From Spirosoma oryzicola (lineage in GTDB: Bacteria; Bacteroidota; Bacteroidia; Cytophagales; Spirosomataceae): DNA of 64,000 nucleotides. The notes beneath the pieces were generated by a model. That model worked only from the letters and a program-made list of their open reading frames with translations, had not been told where the DNA came from and made no database searches. The position numbers were made by a program, and so were the translations under genes. Shown here one piece after another: positions 28,301 to 36,464 of the stretch. Location of the stretch: positions 62,001 to 126,000 of the forward strand of contig NZ_CP089538.1 of NCBI RefSeq assembly GCF_021233055.1, given 5' to 3'. Position 1 is the stretch's first letter; each line of letters begins with the position of its first letter.

Positions 28301-30357
28301 TTCAGCGTAAAAGCCCGGCCTTTGCCAATCCGCAATGTTTTATCAGAAGGAATACCGAATATTTTAAGCGAGTCGGATAAGGTAAACCGCTCAACGCCCC
28401 GAATGGTCAAAAGCTTGTCGTCCAGGTTGATGGTTGCGTTTTTGGTACTGTCGTTTGACGCAAAAATTGATTGAACCTGGAAGTTGTCGTAATCGCGCTT
28501 GCCGGTATAAGCCAGCACGTACAGGTACCCTTTACGGCTCAGGCGCATCAGGCTTGTTCTCGGATCGCGATCAAGGTAACCTTCGAGCACCATACGGTTC
28601 AGCGATCCGCGTAGCGCAACCGGACTAACCTTGGCAAATCGAACAATGTCATCGTCGAGAAACGTTTGCTGCTTCTTGGTCGAAATATAATTGGCTACGA
28701 TCTGCAACGGATGAAAGCCGTAATCGACTGTCAGGTCCGAATAACGCTGTGGCTGAAAATAATCGAACGACTCAAAGCGAACGGGTACTTCCCGTTTAGC
28801 ACCGACCTGATAAAAATCAACTTTTCGGCGGGGTAAGTCCCAGCGTACCACTTCCGGCAAAATGTAAAACTTGTGGTACGAATCGGCGTAGGGAACGCGG
28901 GCGTAGTCGGTGCGCTGTTCACGATCAAGCCAGGCAATACGCTGATTTTTATCGTACCGGAATTTTACGGATGGATGCGTAATTGAATCGGTATCGACAT
29001 AGCCAACGAAGGATGCCGAATTAGCCGAAATCAACGGTTTTGCACTGCCCGTTGTGCCACCGAATCCAGCTGTAGTGGTATCACTCGTGCTAAAGTCGAA
29101 CCGTCGGCTAGTTGCCGTAAACGCTGGCTTGCCATTGTACTTGACGGTCAGCTGAGCGGGTTGGCTACTCGCCGATGCACCGACTAACTGCGTACCCGAC
29201 AGCGCCAGCCCTCCGCGGTAATCTATATCGGTGCCTAAGTCCGGTAGTTTGGCGTCGTTTTGCCACGACATAAAACGCGGATAGGTAACCGGACCACCTT
29301 TCTTTTTGCTGACGTATTCAAAAACGCCTTTAACGGGCTTCGCCGAACCAGTCGGGTAGGTAAGAGTCACATCATCGGCGGCTAGCTTCGGACTCGTCGC
29401 CGACATGGAATAGTCGCTGAGTGTCACAAATATGTCCGGTCGTCCGGCGGTCTCCCACGTAAACTTACCGCCCTGACCGACCCAAACGCCGTCTTTGAGC
29501 ATAAAATCGCCACTGGTGTTGGCCAACGTAGCCGAATCACCATTGGCAACAATCGCCAGCGACGCATCTTTCAGCGAAATAACCGCACCCGAAACGGGTG
29601 GGATAGGCCGACGCTGAGGAATAAACTGAACACCTATCGTTTTGGGCTGCGTAGAGTCCGACGAAGCGGGCGTGTCCCAGCCGTCGAAGCGCGAACGCTC
29701 CGCAGCGGCTTTGGCGGCTGCCAGCGAGTCGGCAGGCGTCGCTACACCCGTTGTGCTAACCGGTTGAGCTGCGTCTACGTAACGAATCTGGTAAGAACCG
29801 CCCTGTGCGTAAAGCTTGTTATAGTTACTGGCATAGAGTTCATGCCGGTCAATGAATCGTCGAACGGTTTCCATACTTCGGGCGAAGACCTTCGGATCGT
29901 TCGCTTCGAACAGCTTTTCGGCTACCGTCAAGATACCGTCAACGTTGGCTGACGAACCGCCCGACTGCTGGCTGTTGCTGGCCTGGTATAAGGCTTCGTA
30001 GAGTGGAGCAAAATGGGCGGCTGCCTGAAGCCGTTTCTGGTTCATTTTGCGACTCAATGCCATAACGCGCTCCTGCTGCTGAGCCGATAAGCGGTTTTCG
30101 GACCATAACGATTGTAGATTTGTCCCGGCCCGAACAGCTCCCGCTCCGCCCGTTGCCATCAGTTTCTGCACTTCTGCCATAAATTGATCTGGCTTATCCG
30201 AAAACCGGACAGCCTGACCAAAAGAAGGAGATACCGACAGGAAAAGCACAAGCAGAAGTATAGTCTGTAACGGGGCAACCCATGCGCAGGGTGATTTCCT
30301 GTCATAGTTTCTGCTAGGATACAGCTTGTATCGGGCGGTAAAGTAGATGCCGTTCAT
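25333..30357 (-). CDS. Very large exported protein of unknown function
   Basis: About 1674 residues from the ATG at 30357. The longest reading extends to 30522 but would overlap the end of prmA, and the 30357 start leaves a 58-bp gap. After a basic N-terminus there is a signal-peptide-like segment (LQTILLLVLFLSVSPSFGQA). The body appears to be beta-rich, with many short segments of the type found in large Bacteroidota envelope proteins (repeated KGxFxYxxxK and GxxxYxxPGxVYFGS-like stretches). I recognise no catalytic motif. The C-terminus is a low-complexity Pro/Lys/Glu tail (from about KPAPKPKPQPG to EKEGF) without a type IX sorting domain. An AsmA/TamB- or LptD-like envelope role is possible but not shown. 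It is probably co-transcribed with prmA. Confidence 0.75.
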   Translation of the reverse strand: MNGIYFTARYKLYPSRNYDRKSPCAWVAPLQTILLLVLFLSVSPSFGQAVRFSDKPDQFMAEVQKLMATGGAGAVRAGTNLQSLWSENRLSAQQQERVMALSRKMNQKRLQAAAHFAPLYEALYQASNSQQSGGSSANVDGILTVAEKLFEANDPKVFARSMETVRRFIDRHELYASNYNKLYAQGGSYQIRYVDAAQPVSTTGVATPADSLAAAKAAAERSRFDGWDTPASSDSTQPKTIGVQFIPQRRPIPPVSGAVISLKDASLAIVANGDSATLANTSGDFMLKDGVWVGQGGKFTWETAGRPDIFVTLSDYSMSATSPKLAADDVTLTYPTGSAKPVKGVFEYVSKKKGGPVTYPRFMSWQNDAKLPDLGTDIDYRGGLALSGTQLVGASASSQPAQLTVKYNGKPAFTATSRRFDFSTSDTTTAGFGGTTGSAKPLISANSASFVGYVDTDSITHPSVKFRYDKNQRIAWLDREQRTDYARVPYADSYHKFYILPEVVRWDLPRRKVDFYQVGAKREVPVRFESFDYFQPQRYSDLTVDYGFHPLQIVANYISTKKQQTFLDDDIVRFAKVSPVALRGSLNRMVLEGYLDRDPRTSLMRLSRKGYLYVLAYTGKRDYDNFQVQSIFASNDSTKNATINLDDKLLTIRGVERFTLSDSLKIFGIPSDKTLRIGKGRAFTLNGQFKAGTLRYAGRDLKFDYDKFAMNLNKIDSITFSSQKLAAQGKEGEVGGDIKYENPGMVYFGSADNKSGRIAGKKTTQRLVMPEGMTVYFNQPVRGDITYNQKVYFKIPAIDNDSLGKGDISFIGTFHSDGIFPPFKAELKTMPDNTLGFVHKAPATGYPVYSTKKGTAPSNVKFTGELVMDKTGLRAEGILNHLTASLNTKGMLFMTDSLIASGDKGEIKEGLVGKGYFPQVQLNNFSMKWWPKADSMVITTQKNNFNFYGATTNLEGGLAVRSSGLFGNGTLRRKDSEAISKSIKFNKEGFVADKAQFKILSDKDANRPILLGNDINVDFNQTKGIVSLAINKSTTLDDTLAGSSVEFPFAAYKTNINRAQWNINAKTIAMKGDVKTSTFTATGEEQEGLTFNGSAAVYDVEKMMLNINGVPYITSADARIYPDKGSVAIRRNGEMLALKNARLELDTVSLFHRLKNGNIQVLSRTRFAGDATYQFATAKGDTASIKMGSFELKEAPTLTADTKKPTRSKRNSSQKAATTYFTVARAEVDEDDNLQLAPKMLYKGTIAMQAPERDLSLDGFIKPALKKRQDLISGWIPFKEKIGERLEIKVDKNLKNEGNQQLVAGIHFRVGNAGLYPTFLSPKEDPKDEDLFSATGIMSYDEKDKVYRISSKGNDSPAGQPALAIASADSASRSDSSAASSDDVENAFTFNDSRGVMTFKGKMNLLNAGPNEYLLASGSARINIDSSQYRLNTLLAFSFPVPDPLNSSIADKLVKSNQEEKNDEAADDDLNRLSDKLLPLIGQQAVDAYRTKAQNQHVPLNQASPKLAGMLVLANANLRWSDKFSAFYSTGQLGVSNMSATDINAQMDGFVEIRKTANGDEASIYLESSPDVWVFYDYKPGSTPTAIGQLAIITSDQEINDRLMAGTKNSAKATVEIVPATADEKTAFVERYLDQYKTKAKPAPKPKPQPGQKVVKEEKKEEKKKDKEAEKEGF

Positions 30358-30415
30358 TCGTGATTTGTTGCGAAAAATGTCTGCGTAGCGTCTGGTGGCT
30401 ACGCCCTGTTCTATG

Positions 30416-31246
30416 CTACTTTTTAAATCGGATCGAGGTCCATTCCCGAACCGACTTTGTTTTTTCGGCCCAAAGGCCAGCGTCAATTGCTTTTTGCTGA
30501 ATATCGGGCGCGTCGTGTTCATAAAAACCGCTGACCAACAGATAGCCGCCTTCGTTCAGTAAGTGCGTGTAGAGTGGGATTTCTGCTAGTAATACGTTTC
30601 GGTTGATATTGGCCAGTATCACATCATACCGTCCCTGCTCATCCTTAATGTCGTCAATCGTTCCCTGAAATACCGAAATCTGGGGGCAGTCGTTGATGGC
30701 TGCGTTCTCAACCGCATTTTCGACCGCCCATTCTTCAATATCAAATGCCTGAACGGATCTAGCGCCCATCTTGGCGGCCAGAATGGCCAGGATGCCGGTG
30801 CCGCTGCCAACGTCAAGTACGGTCTTACCCGCAAAATCAAGGTCAAGCTGTTGCTCCAGCATCATCGCCGTCGTTTCGTGATGACCCGTGCCAAACGACA
30901 TTTTAGGATTAATCACAATGTCGTAACGAAACCGGGCGTCCGGTTCATGGAAGGACGCCCGGACCCGGACACTGTCAGCCACTTCAATCGGCTCATACTC
31001 TCGTTCCCACTCGGCGTTCCAGTTTCGTTTTTCTAACGAATTGACTTCGTAGGCTATTGCGGTTTGATTCGTGTATTTAGCAACAAGTTCTTCCAGGGCT
31101 TTTTCGTCAAAATCCGTCTCAATAATATACGCATTTAGTCCTTCATCGGTCTCGACGAATGATTCAAAGCCAAGTTCGGCCAATTCAGCCGTGAGAATAT
31201 CCGTGTAATCGGGGGTAACGTGCAGTTGAAGTTCAATGTAATTCAT
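30416..31246 (-). CDS. prmA: Ribosomal protein L11 methyltransferase
   Basis: 276 residues, the usual PrmA length. The N-terminal substrate-recognition domain starts MNYIELQLHVTPDYTDILTAEL. The SAM-dependent methyltransferase domain has SFGTGHHETTAMML, the SAM-binding VLDVGSGTGILAILAAKMGA, and ILANINRNVL, the N-containing motif typical of PrmA. It methylates lysines and the N-terminus of ribosomal protein L11 in the cytoplasm. It is followed at 58 bp by the large envelope protein gene and divergent from the ABA4-like gene. Confidence 0.95.
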   Translation of the reverse strand: MNYIELQLHVTPDYTDILTAELAELGFESFVETDEGLNAYIIETDFDEKALEELVAKYTNQTAIAYEVNSLEKRNWNAEWEREYEPIEVADSVRVRASFHEPDARFRYDIVINPKMSFGTGHHETTAMMLEQQLDLDFAGKTVLDVGSGTGILAILAAKMGARSVQAFDIEEWAVENAVENAAINDCPQISVFQGTIDDIKDEQGRYDVILANINRNVLLAEIPLYTHLLNEGGYLLVSGFYEHDAPDIQQKAIDAGLWAEKTKSVREWTSIRFKK

Positions 31247-31383
31247 ACCTCTAAGGTAATGAAAAAGGCAAGTCGTGTAAGCTGCTTCGCGCAGATGAAT
31301 CCTAATTGGTGACGTTCTCAGCTAGCCGTATCAAAAGCATCCTGATTTTTGATTAGCTTCAGGAACACAAATATTCATCATCC

Positions 31384-31836
31384 ATGACTCCGGAAACTGC
31401 CTTTTCGTACGCCAACCTGCTTGTGTTACCGCAGTGGCTTTTCATGATTGTGGCTCCGCGCTGGCGGGTTACCCAAATGCTGGTGCAGCTGTTACCGATC
31501 CCCATGATACTGGGTGGACTATACATGTATTACCTGCTGGTCGCTCCGGCAGCGTCGGGCGGGCCGGGTATCGATTTTGGGGCGTTTGGTTCGCTGGCCG
31601 GGATACAGGCGCTTTTTAAGGGGCCAAAAGAGATCGTGCTGGGTGGGTGGATTCATTACCTGGCCTTTGATCTGGTAGCGGGTAGCTACGTGCTCCGCGA
31701 CGGACAAAGCCGGGAAATTGCGCATGGTTGGTTGATTCCCTGTTTGTTGTTGTGTTTTATGCTGGGGCCAAGCGGACTACTGCTCTACGGGCTGCTCCGG
31801 CTGTTTTTGTCAAACAAACCGGAAACAAAATTTTAA
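31384..31836 (+). CDS. ABA4-like membrane protein (DUF4281)
   Basis: 150 residues with four hydrophobic segments and the family pattern LVLPQWLFMIVAPRWRVTQ, GIQALFKGP-type loop, WIHYLAFDLVAGSYVLRD and LGPSGLLLYGLLR. The family is named after plant ABA4, which is needed for neoxanthin synthesis; bacterial members have been linked to carotenoid handling or remain uncharacterised. No carotenoid genes are nearby, so the role here is open. Divergent from prmA with a 137-bp gap. Confidence 0.82.
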   Translation: MTPETAFSYANLLVLPQWLFMIVAPRWRVTQMLVQLLPIPMILGGLYMYYLLVAPAASGGPGIDFGAFGSLAGIQALFKGPKEIVLGGWIHYLAFDLVAGSYVLRDGQSREIAHGWLIPCLLLCFMLGPSGLLLYGLLRLFLSNKPETKF

Positions 31837-31941
31837 TAATATTCTAAACATTTTTAATTGATTTTAGTTGCGCAAAACTCTATCTTCACCGTAGGATTAC
31901 TATTCGAGCGAAAACACTCGCCTTTACCGTAACTCGTATCA

Positions 31942-33447
31942 ATGAAGATAGGCCACATTCTTTTGTTTGTGAGTTTGCTAGCTGGTCTGGGCCGTCCAGT
32001 TGCTTTTGCTCAAACACTTACTCCTGAGCAGGCCCGCACCGATATCAATTACCTAAAGCGCAAGCTTGATCTACTGCATCCAGGCATGGGTTATTACACG
32101 CCTAAGCCGCGCATGGAGCAGCTATACGACTCGCTTTACAACCGGCTGACAGCACCCGTCGATTATTGGGCATTCTATCACCACGTAAGCCCTTTGGTTA
32201 CGGCGCTTAAAGACGGACACACAAATCTGAATCACCGTAAAAATTACATCGGCAAAACAACGCGGTTTATTCCGTTCTATATCCGGCCCGTTGGCGAACA
32301 GTACTTCATCAGTCATAATGTGTCAGCCGATACCACGCTTGTGCGCGGTACAGAACTGGTGACGATTAATGGACGTACCATCGCCGATTTGCACCGGGAG
32401 TTGATGGAGGCCGATCACTCGGGATCCGATGGCGACAACCTGACCGGTCGGCGTCAGTGGAGTTTGGTCCAGTTTGCCGATTATTATGCAGCGTGGTACG
32501 GTTCTGCCGATTCGATCAAAATAACATACCGGCTTCCCAATGATACGCTGGTTCGGTACGCGCGTCTTGGCTGTTTAACCTTGAACCGGTTCCGGGCTAC
32601 TGTTCAGCGTCGGTACCCGCAGGAAATCGACCGGCGGCCCAATTTGTCGGTACGAATTGTCGATACACTCACGCATACGGCTGTACTTCGGGTGTCAACG
32701 TTCATGGGCATCAAAAAGAACGGTCCTTTTCAGTGGGCATTTAACCGGCGACTCAAGCGGGCGTTTCGGGAAATTCGAGAAAAAAACGTCCAAAATTTAG
32801 TGGTTGATATGCAGGGCAACGGTGGGGGCATTGTGCTCAATTCCGCGCGGTTGCTCCGGTACTGGATGCCGAAGCCGTTCACGATTATGCAGCACGAAGA
32901 AATGAAGCGGGCGGCTCGTAACGAACTCGTTACCCGATGGAATCCTTTTTCGGCGCTCAATTTTAGCTTACAGTACAAGGCCGCCGGCGTCGATGGTTTC
33001 GCCAGTCGCTCGTCGCGTCGGCGTTACCGGCCCCGGACCAAAACAGCGTTTAAAGGTAATCTGTACTTTATGATGAACGGGGCATCGTTTTCTGCTGCTA
33101 CGACCGTACTCGCTAAAACGTTAGACGCTGGTATGGGAACGTTCGTTGGGGAAGCGTGTGGAAGTGCTTACTGGGGCGATTTTGCCGGTCACTTCAAAAC
33201 AATCACTCTACCCAACTCGCACTTACAGGTTCGGATTCCGCTGAAGAAGCTGACGCATGCCGTGGTAGCTGACCGGGCGAATGGCTTTACCGTCGAACCA
33301 GATTTCAAGGTTGCGCGTTCTTATGATGACCTGCTCTCCAACCGCGATTATGTACTGGATTACACGCTCCGGCTAATTCGGGAGGGAGTTGTGGCTCGGC
33401 AACCGATCCAGCCAATTAAAGCCCGACCGTTGCAGGCATCACGCTAA
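31942..33447 (+). CDS. S41 family (C-terminal processing/tricorn-like) peptidase, exported
   Basis: 501 residues with a signal peptide (MKIGHILLFVSLLAGLGRPVAFAQ) and an S41 catalytic core: NLVVDMQGNGGG (about 290), then LYFMMNGASFSAATTVLAKTLD, where the Ser of NGASFS is the candidate nucleophile, and GTFVGEACGS. An N-terminal helical region of about 100 residues includes DGHTNLNH, the His-containing stretch seen in Bacteroidota S41 proteins. It probably acts in the periplasm; the substrate is unknown. The sequence TTG-N20-TATCTTCA (31858-31888) is a plausible promoter. Stands alone. Confidence 0.86.
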   Translation: MKIGHILLFVSLLAGLGRPVAFAQTLTPEQARTDINYLKRKLDLLHPGMGYYTPKPRMEQLYDSLYNRLTAPVDYWAFYHHVSPLVTALKDGHTNLNHRKNYIGKTTRFIPFYIRPVGEQYFISHNVSADTTLVRGTELVTINGRTIADLHRELMEADHSGSDGDNLTGRRQWSLVQFADYYAAWYGSADSIKITYRLPNDTLVRYARLGCLTLNRFRATVQRRYPQEIDRRPNLSVRIVDTLTHTAVLRVSTFMGIKKNGPFQWAFNRRLKRAFREIREKNVQNLVVDMQGNGGGIVLNSARLLRYWMPKPFTIMQHEEMKRAARNELVTRWNPFSALNFSLQYKAAGVDGFASRSSRRRYRPRTKTAFKGNLYFMMNGASFSAATTVLAKTLDAGMGTFVGEACGSAYWGDFAGHFKTITLPNSHLQVRIPLKKLTHAVVADRANGFTVEPDFKVARSYDDLLSNRDYVLDYTLRLIREGVVARQPIQPIKARPLQASR

Positions 33448-33507
33448 AGCTGTACTTTTATACGGTATTCGACTTTCGTTAAATCGAATGCCGCAAACCA
33501 TTTCTGT

Positions 33508-34053
33508 GTGTATTGTATCGTTGACGTTGAAACCACTGGTGGGGTCAAAGGCCCTTCCCGGCTTACCGAAATCGCTATTTACCGCCACGACGGACAGCAA
33601 GTTGTCGATTCGTTTCACTCGCTGCTGAATCCCGAATGTCCAATTCCTCCTTTTATCCGCCACCTGACGGGTATCTCGGAAGAAATGGTTCAGGATGCTC
33701 CCCTGTTTGCCGATGTAGCCAACCGGGTCATTGATATTACGCAGGATGCTATTTTCGTCGCCCATAATGTCGGCTTCGACTTTAACTTCATCAAAAAAGA
33801 GTTGGAGTGGCTTGGCCATGATTACCTTCGACGGACGCTCTGTACCGTTCGGACGAGCCGAAAAGTCTTTCCTGGTTTTCCGTCATACAGCCTAGGCAAG
33901 CTTTGTAACTCGCTCAATATTCCGCTTAACAACCGTCACCGTGCTCAGGGCGATGCTGCGGCTACGGTTCAGCTTTTCGAATTGTTACTTCAGCACGATG
34001 CGCACGGACTTATCCCACGCATTGGAACGGCGAAAGTCAGCATAGACGACTGA
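33508..34053 (+). CDS. DEDDh 3'-5' exonuclease (DnaQ/PolC epsilon-like), stand-alone
   Basis: 181 residues covering one exonuclease domain: IVDVETTGG (ExoI, Asp and Glu), VAHNVGFDFNFI (ExoII) and HRAQGDAAATVQLF (ExoIII with His and Asp). All four DEDDh acidic/His residues are present. Related domains in this phylum are often fused to a GIY-YIG UvrC-like nuclease; here only the exonuclease is present. No in-frame ATG fits, so the start is taken as GTG at 33508, giving VYCIVDVETTGG. The ATG at 33488 is in another frame. Likely role: proofreading or repair end trimming. Confidence 0.87.
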   Translation: MYCIVDVETTGGVKGPSRLTEIAIYRHDGQQVVDSFHSLLNPECPIPPFIRHLTGISEEMVQDAPLFADVANRVIDITQDAIFVAHNVGFDFNFIKKELEWLGHDYLRRTLCTVRTSRKVFPGFPSYSLGKLCNSLNIPLNNRHRAQGDAAATVQLFELLLQHDAHGLIPRIGTAKVSIDD

Positions 34054-34085
34054 TCGCTTTATCCATTTCGCTGAATCTCTTATTG

Positions 34086-34118
34086 ATTTCCAGGTTGGTT
34101 AGCCTGGAAATTTTTTTT
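34086..34118 (+). terminator. Rho-independent terminator
   Basis: A 9-bp stem (atttccagg/cctggaaat) with an 8-nt loop, followed by a run of eight T, lies 33 bp after the exonuclease stop codon. Confidence 0.88.
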
Positions 34119-34189
34119 GCTGACTTCTGTAACCTTTCCCATCGTGTGCGGTTTCCAGTCCCAAATGCTGTAAATCCATTCCTACCCGA

Positions 34190-34762
34190 TTGAATGCACT
34201 AACGGATAACTCACTCATGCTCCAGGTAAAAGCGGGCGATCTGGATAAGATGGGCTTGCTTTTCGAGCGCTACCATCGACCGTTGTTCGGGTTTCTGTTT
34301 CGCATGACGGGACAAACCGAAGCCAGCGAGGATATGGTACAAACGGTGTTTTATCGAATGCTGAAATATCGTCATACGTTCACGGGAGAGGGCGAGTTCC
34401 GAACCTGGATGTATCACTTGGCCCGGAATGTACTGGCGGATCAAATTAAGCTAAACAAACGCGCGGCTAATCAGGCCGACATCAACGAGTTGGCCGACCG
34501 GATTGGGGGAGGAACCGGGGCTGACGATCATTTGCAGCAGGAACAGAACCAGGATATGCTGAGTAAAGCGATGGAAAAGCTAAGCGGAGAACAGCGCGAA
34601 ATCTTGATTTTGAGCCGGTTTCAGGAGTTGAAGTACAGCGAGATTGCGCAGGTGCTCAATAGTACAGAAGGAGCGATAAAGGTACGGGTACACCGGGCGA
34701 TCAACGAGTTAAGGCGAATTTATTTGTTACTAGAAACGGGTCGAAAAACACATGAACTGTGA
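34190..34762 (+). CDS. ECF-type RNA polymerase sigma factor
   Basis: 190 residues with sigma region 2 (LLFERYHRPLFGFLFRMTG, EDMVQTVFYRMLKY, FRTWMYHLARNVLAD) and region 4 (LSGEQREILILSRFQELKYSEIAQVLNSTEGAIKVRVHRAI). Read from a TTG start at 34190; the next in-frame ATG is 34217 (MLQVKAGD), so the true start is open. It overlaps the following anti-sigma gene by 11 bp, so the two are translationally coupled. It probably controls this operon and envelope-stress genes. Confidence 0.92.
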   Translation: MNALTDNSLMLQVKAGDLDKMGLLFERYHRPLFGFLFRMTGQTEASEDMVQTVFYRMLKYRHTFTGEGEFRTWMYHLARNVLADQIKLNKRAANQADINELADRIGGGTGADDHLQQEQNQDMLSKAMEKLSGEQREILILSRFQELKYSEIAQVLNSTEGAIKVRVHRAINELRRIYLLLETGRKTHEL

Positions 34763-35567
34763 ACAGGCTAACGAGCAATTTACGGAATGGCTCAGCAACC
34801 AATTGCCGGATGCGGAGCGGCTCGAAATGGAAGCGCATCTGGCTACATGCCCTGACTGCCAGCGGGCAGCTCATGCAACGCAGCAACTCTGGAGCCAGAT
34901 GGATTCGTTGGCAGTACCCGAGCCTAGCGAACGGATGCGCGTACGATTCGATGCCATGCTCGATACGTATAAGGATTCCGTCAGCAGTGAACAGGCTACT
35001 GGCTTAACCAGCTTTGTGGCGAAACTGCGTACGTTCTGGACGCCACAGATGGCGCTACGTTTAGCCTACAGCCTTGCCCTGATCGGATTTGGAATATTAG
35101 TCGGGTACTGGTCGCAGAACCGACCGGTGTTGGCCTATCAACAGCAAGTGGATTCCTTGTCTTCGCAAGTTCAGGAGATGCGCCAGATGATGTTGCTATC
35201 GCTTATTGACAATCCATCGGCTTCCGAACGGCTCCGGGCGGTTAGCTACACTGATGATCTTAATCAGGCCAACGAGCGGGTCGTGGAAGCCTTGTTAACC
35301 ACACTGAACAAGGATCCAAACGTCAATGTCCGACTGGTGACGCTGGAAGCGTTGGCGAAACTAGCTGACGATCCTACCGTAAGGCAGGGCTTGGTGCAAT
35401 CACTGACGCGGCAGGAGTCTCCATTGGTGCAGGCTGCGCTGGCCGATGTGATGGTGAAGTTACAGGAGAAACGGTCAATCAAGCCGCTTCAGCAACTACT
35501 ACGGCAGGAACGTCTCAATGATCTGGTTAAAAGTAAAATCCAAGAGAGTCTAAAAGCTTTGTCCTAG
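34752..35567 (+). CDS. Membrane anti-sigma factor with periplasmic HEAT-like repeats
   Basis: 271 residues. The N-terminus is a zinc-finger anti-sigma domain (zf-HC2): Cys3 and the HLATCPDC motif near 31-38. One membrane helix (about 97-117, LRLAYSLALIGFGILVGYW) follows. The periplasmic part has a short coiled coil (VDSLSSQVQEMRQM) and then HEAT-like helical repeats (about 165-268: VNVRLVTLEALAKLADDP, LVQAALADVMVKLQEK). It should hold the overlapping upstream sigma factor inactive at the membrane until a periplasmic signal releases it. Part of a four-gene operon with the two DUF4097 genes. Confidence 0.88.
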   Translation: MNCEQANEQFTEWLSNQLPDAERLEMEAHLATCPDCQRAAHATQQLWSQMDSLAVPEPSERMRVRFDAMLDTYKDSVSSEQATGLTSFVAKLRTFWTPQMALRLAYSLALIGFGILVGYWSQNRPVLAYQQQVDSLSSQVQEMRQMMLLSLIDNPSASERLRAVSYTDDLNQANERVVEALLTTLNKDPNVNVRLVTLEALAKLADDPTVRQGLVQSLTRQESPLVQAALADVMVKLQEKRSIKPLQQLLRQERLNDLVKSKIQESLKALS

Positions 35568-35601
35568 AATCAGTCCGGTACACCCTAAATCAATCACAAT
35601 T

Positions 35602-36459
35602 ATGAAATCACTTTTGATCCCCTGTTTAACGGGGTTGGTGCTCGCTTGTGCCCAATCGCCGGTTCACGCTCAGGAGTTTAGAGAGCGTGTAACGAAAGAG
35701 TTTACGGCGCCAAACGGCGGTACGCTGGCTATTTATAACATCAATGGCTTCATTAAAGTGGAAGGCTATTCGGGTGACAAAGTTGTCCTGAGCGTTGATA
35801 AAACAATTACGGCGAAAGACAAAGACGTGTTGGAAACGGGAAAAAAAGAATTCAAGGTTGACTTCGAGCAGCGGGGTGATAGCATTATTGCTTACATCGC
35901 TGAGCCATTCGACTCCCGCCCGAATCGTAGCTGGAAGAATCAAAACCATGATCGACGCATCGAGTATGATTTTACGCTCAACTTTACCGTGAAAATTCCG
36001 TACAAGATGAATCTTCACGCGTCTACCGTCAACCGGGGTAACATTGATGTGAAGGACGTAAGCGGCTCGTTAAAAGTAACTAATGTGAACGGAGCCATTA
36101 CGCTTGTCAACGCCAAAGGCGCTACGGATGCGCACACAATCAACGGCGATGTGGTGATCAACTACCTGGTGAGCCCTCCCGACAAATCATCGTATTACAC
36201 ACTGAACGGTGCTATTCGGGTTAGCTATCCGGCCAACTTATCGGCAGACCTGCAATTTAAAAGCTTTCAGGGTGAATTCTACACCGACTTTCCGAATGCA
36301 GAGGTTCTTCCTACGCAGGTTACCAAGAACCAGGAGCGTCGGGGAGAAGCAACGGTCTACAAACTCACGAAAAATACCGCCATACGAATCGGGGGCGGAG
36401 GGAAAACGTTCCGATTCGAAACCTTCAACGGTAACATTTACATCAAAAAGCAATCCTGA
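35602..36459 (+). CDS. DUF4097-type exported protein, first of a tandem pair
   Basis: 285 residues with a signal peptide ending VHAQEF. The body is a right-handed beta-helix-like array of short repeats around xNxNG and GxI (IYNINGFIKVEGYSGD, STVNRGNIDVKDVSGSLKVTNVNGAITL), typical of DUF4097/putative adhesin proteins. It is 35 bp downstream of the anti-sigma gene. DUF4097 proteins elsewhere are linked to envelope-stress systems (for example LiaX in Firmicutes), so a surface or periplasmic sensor/effector is plausible. Confidence 0.84.
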   Translation: MKSLLIPCLTGLVLACAQSPVHAQEFRERVTKEFTAPNGGTLAIYNINGFIKVEGYSGDKVVLSVDKTITAKDKDVLETGKKEFKVDFEQRGDSIIAYIAEPFDSRPNRSWKNQNHDRRIEYDFTLNFTVKIPYKMNLHASTVNRGNIDVKDVSGSLKVTNVNGAITLVNAKGATDAHTINGDVVINYLVSPPDKSSYYTLNGAIRVSYPANLSADLQFKSFQGEFYTDFPNAEVLPTQVTKNQERRGEATVYKLTKNTAIRIGGGGKTFRFETFNGNIYIKKQS

Positions 36460-36464
36460 TACTC

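Noticed and set aside
30357..30522. The longer N-terminus of the large exported protein starting at 30522
   Set aside because: It overlaps the end of prmA and places 55 residues before a natural signal peptide.
33488..33628. The ATG at 33488 as the exonuclease start, which would imply a frameshift
   Set aside because: It lies in another frame. The conserved domain begins properly at a GTG in the right frame, so no frameshift is needed.
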